From assembly GCA_037139415.1 (NCBI GenBank), contig JBAXGN010000021.1, positions 1-54,263 of the forward strand: 54,263 bases of DNA. Reading direction: 5' to 3'. The translations under genes were made by a program, and so were the position numbers. The notes below the pieces were generated by a model. It did no database searches, was not told the origin of the DNA, and worked only from the letters and a program-made list of their open reading frames with translations. Position 1 is the stretch's first letter. Every line of letters starts with the position of its first letter. Of this stretch, positions 52,651 through 54,263 are shown piece after piece. The stretch comes from Verrucomicrobiota bacterium (GTDB taxonomy: Bacteria > Verrucomicrobiota > Verrucomicrobiia > Limisphaerales > Fontisphaeraceae).

Positions 52651-54054
52651 TTAATGAATAATGGAATCATCCGGCGCTGTGCCGGTGACTCTGAATTTAA
52701 AGGGCCATTGTTCGTTGGCGTTGGCGACAGCAGTTGCGTCGGCGGGCTTGCGGCGGTCACCCACGCGGATCCAGTGTTCAGTTGGCGCTCCCATCACAAC
52801 GAGCCAGAGGAATTTGGTGTTGGCGGGGACGGTGAATTCCGTGTTGCCGTCGGCCTGGGAGAACGTGTCGCTGTAAACGCGGGAGCCGTCGGCCTTATGG
52901 ACGAGGAACCCGTAGCGCCAGCCGGCTTTATCGAGTTGGGCCTGGCTGAAACCCTTCGCACCGGCGATGCCTTTGAAGGCGAGCGTCACTTTGGTATTGG
53001 CGGCAGGGACTTTGAGTTTGATGGCATTATAGCCGTAGTTCTGCGGGCACTTGTCGGCGGCAATCTGATACCAGTTGTCTGCGGCGCGGTTGATGGAAGT
53101 GAGGTGTTGATCGGCGTAGCGGGCGGCTACCTTCTCGATGCGCGGCAGGTCCCAGGTGACGAAGCGGCGGCAGGCGTCGAACATTTCGTCGTTGAACTGA
53201 TTCTGGTTGATCTTCGTGAGTCGCTTGTAGGTCATGACCGGGTCTTCGCCGCGCTGCACTTCGCGCCACATTTTCCCGATGAACTCCACGCCGTGCTTGC
53301 AGCACCAGTATTCCAGCGGATAGCACGTGTGGTACTGGTTGTCGCGGTGCAGGAACGCGAGATGGGTGGCCTTCATGAAGGCATTCAGGTGGTAGTTTTC
53401 GAAGGTTTGCCATTCCGGATAGACCTGCCAGAGCATGAACTGGGAGGTCATTTCGCCAATAGAACCGCTGGAGACGAACGAGGCGGCTCCGTCAGCACGG
53501 TCGAGGGCCTGGAAGGAGTGGCCCAGTTCATGGGCGACCACGCCATAGGGGCTATGGTTGATCCGAGTGGCGGGCGTCCAGAAGGTGCCGATTTTGTTAT
53601 CCGTGCTGCCACCGAAGGCGGTGTTGTCGGTGCCGCCGACGACGAAAATGAGATATTTGTATTTGGTGGCGAAGGATTTTTGTTTGTCCACCCATTTGAG
53701 CGTGTCCACGTAGTAGCTATAGAAACGATCGGCTTCCTTGAGGACTTCCTCCACGTTGAAGCGGCGTTTGGCGACGCTGTTGGTCATGGGGTCATCGCCG
53801 TATTCTTTTGCCCAGAAGAGCACGAAGTGGTCGGAGGCTTTGCTGCGTTTGAAGCAGAATTCACTGTTGGCATTGGTGTAGTCGTTGCCTGCGGGGACGT
53901 TGCCAATGCGGGCGGGAATTAGGAGTTCCTGACCTCCCGGTTTGGCGGGGGCCGTGGATGCGGGAGCAGTCTGTGGCAAGGCGAGCGAGCAGGCAGTCAG
54001 GAGAATCGTGATTCCAATTGCGGTAAGCGAGCATTGCTTTTGGCTCGCCATCAT
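52651..54054 (-). CDS. Exported HELGH metallopeptidase-like protein (DUF6055-like)
   Basis: A 467-residue protein. The N-terminus MMASQKQCSLTAIGITILLTACSLALPQTAPA looks like a signal peptide with a possible lipobox LTAC. The zinc-binding motif is VVAHELGHSFQ near residue 180 (HExxH), with an acidic residue candidate in GEMTSQFM 30 residues on. AFGGSTDNKIGTFWTP and HFVLFWAKEYGDDP match a family of bacterial proteins (DUF6055-like) with this zinc site. The C-terminal third is beta-rich and probably a binding domain. Substrate unknown. Confidence 0.8.
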   Translation of the reverse strand: MMASQKQCSLTAIGITILLTACSLALPQTAPASTAPAKPGGQELLIPARIGNVPAGNDYTNANSEFCFKRSKASDHFVLFWAKEYGDDPMTNSVAKRRFNVEEVLKEADRFYSYYVDTLKWVDKQKSFATKYKYLIFVVGGTDNTAFGGSTDNKIGTFWTPATRINHSPYGVVAHELGHSFQALDRADGAASFVSSGSIGEMTSQFMLWQVYPEWQTFENYHLNAFMKATHLAFLHRDNQYHTCYPLEYWCCKHGVEFIGKMWREVQRGEDPVMTYKRLTKINQNQFNDEMFDACRRFVTWDLPRIEKVAARYADQHLTSINRAADNWYQIAADKCPQNYGYNAIKLKVPAANTKVTLAFKGIAGAKGFSQAQLDKAGWRYGFLVHKADGSRVYSDTFSQADGNTEFTVPANTKFLWLVVMGAPTEHWIRVGDRRKPADATAVANANEQWPFKFRVTGTAPDDSIIH

Positions 54055-54263
54055 ATATTCCTGGTAAATATTATACAGTTTGTGCGCATGGGCGGGAGTT
54101 TACGCTGATGTTGATACGGGGCAAGTACACATTTCCAACGGATAGAATCGGTTTTAGCCACTCAGTCATCTGCCCAAGTTGCAAGAGAGTGTTTTGACAT
54201 TACGCGAAACCTCTTAAGAAACTCCGGATGAAGCCGTTGGTGTTGGAACGAGTTCGAACCCCA

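Noticed and set aside
54240-54263. tRNA T-arm at the window end on the minus strand (GGTTCGAACTC)
   Set aside because: The T-stem positions do not pair, the acceptor end does not fit, and the window ends here, so a tRNA cannot be supported.

Overview
The window looks like chromosome of a Verrucomicrobiota bacterium, most likely from the Pedosphaera/Limisphaerales side of the phylum. This is inferred from gene content, not from a marker gene. Pointers are a DUF1549/DUF1553 plus DUF1501 plus WD40 plus PPC operon (typical of Planctomycetes and Verrucomicrobia), a PEP-CTERM protein, secreted FG-GAP and PQQ-like propeller proteins, an unusually long SecA, and GC-rich repeats of the kind that litter these genomes. 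No rRNA, tRNA, CRISPR array, insertion sequence or phage gene was found.

Layout. 1-6000: a secreted FG-GAP protein and a DUF1080-like lipoprotein (minus), a small protein overlapping a nucleotidyltransferase (plus), a CBS-pair protein (plus) and an unrecognised lipoprotein (minus). 6000-7240: a VapC-like PIN toxin with a 54-residue downstream partner, flanked by two copies of a palindromic repeat. 7378-12079: a branched-chain amino acid type ABC transporter (binding protein, LivH, LivM, LivG, LivF), with a terminator hairpin between the binding-protein gene and the rest. 12080-13783: an accessory patch with a frameshifted membrane-anchored gene, an integron attC-like palindrome, a 100-residue gene, a stem-loop cluster and an 11-unit tandem repeat. 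13784-23365: housekeeping genes, namely an MsbA-type exporter, an SMR pump, SecA, a YebC-family regulator, and a compact run rph, histidine phosphatase, prmA, lipid kinase.

23366-29082: a long palindrome upstream of a 1531-residue mosaic secreted protein, then a PEP-CTERM protein. 29357-42796: six minus-strand genes for exported proteins, starting with a DUF1549/DUF1553 cytochrome-like protein and continuing through DUF1501, WD40 and PPC proteins to two large proteins that resemble carbohydrate-active enzymes. 42912-46374: an iron-sulfur cluster operon (IscR-like Rrf2, IscU, IscS-like, Mrp) with a readable promoter and a palindromic operator. The IscS-like and Mrp proteins lack some residues usual in their families. 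46636-54054: a small exported protein, a CBS/DRTGG family II pyrophosphatase, a membrane metallophosphoesterase, a PQQ-like propeller protein, a NimA-like flavin-binding protein and an exported HELGH metallopeptidase-like protein.

The exported proteins suggest a lifestyle of breaking down complex extracellular polymers, but no single pathway can be reconstructed. The parts most worth a second look are the cassette-like patch at 12.2-13.6 kb, the palindromic elements at 6.1, 7.1, 23.6 and 46.4 kb, and the altered Fe-S proteins at 43-46 kb. Start codons were often moved inward from the longest open frame because a signal peptide or family start sits downstream; clear Shine-Dalgarno sequences are rare here.
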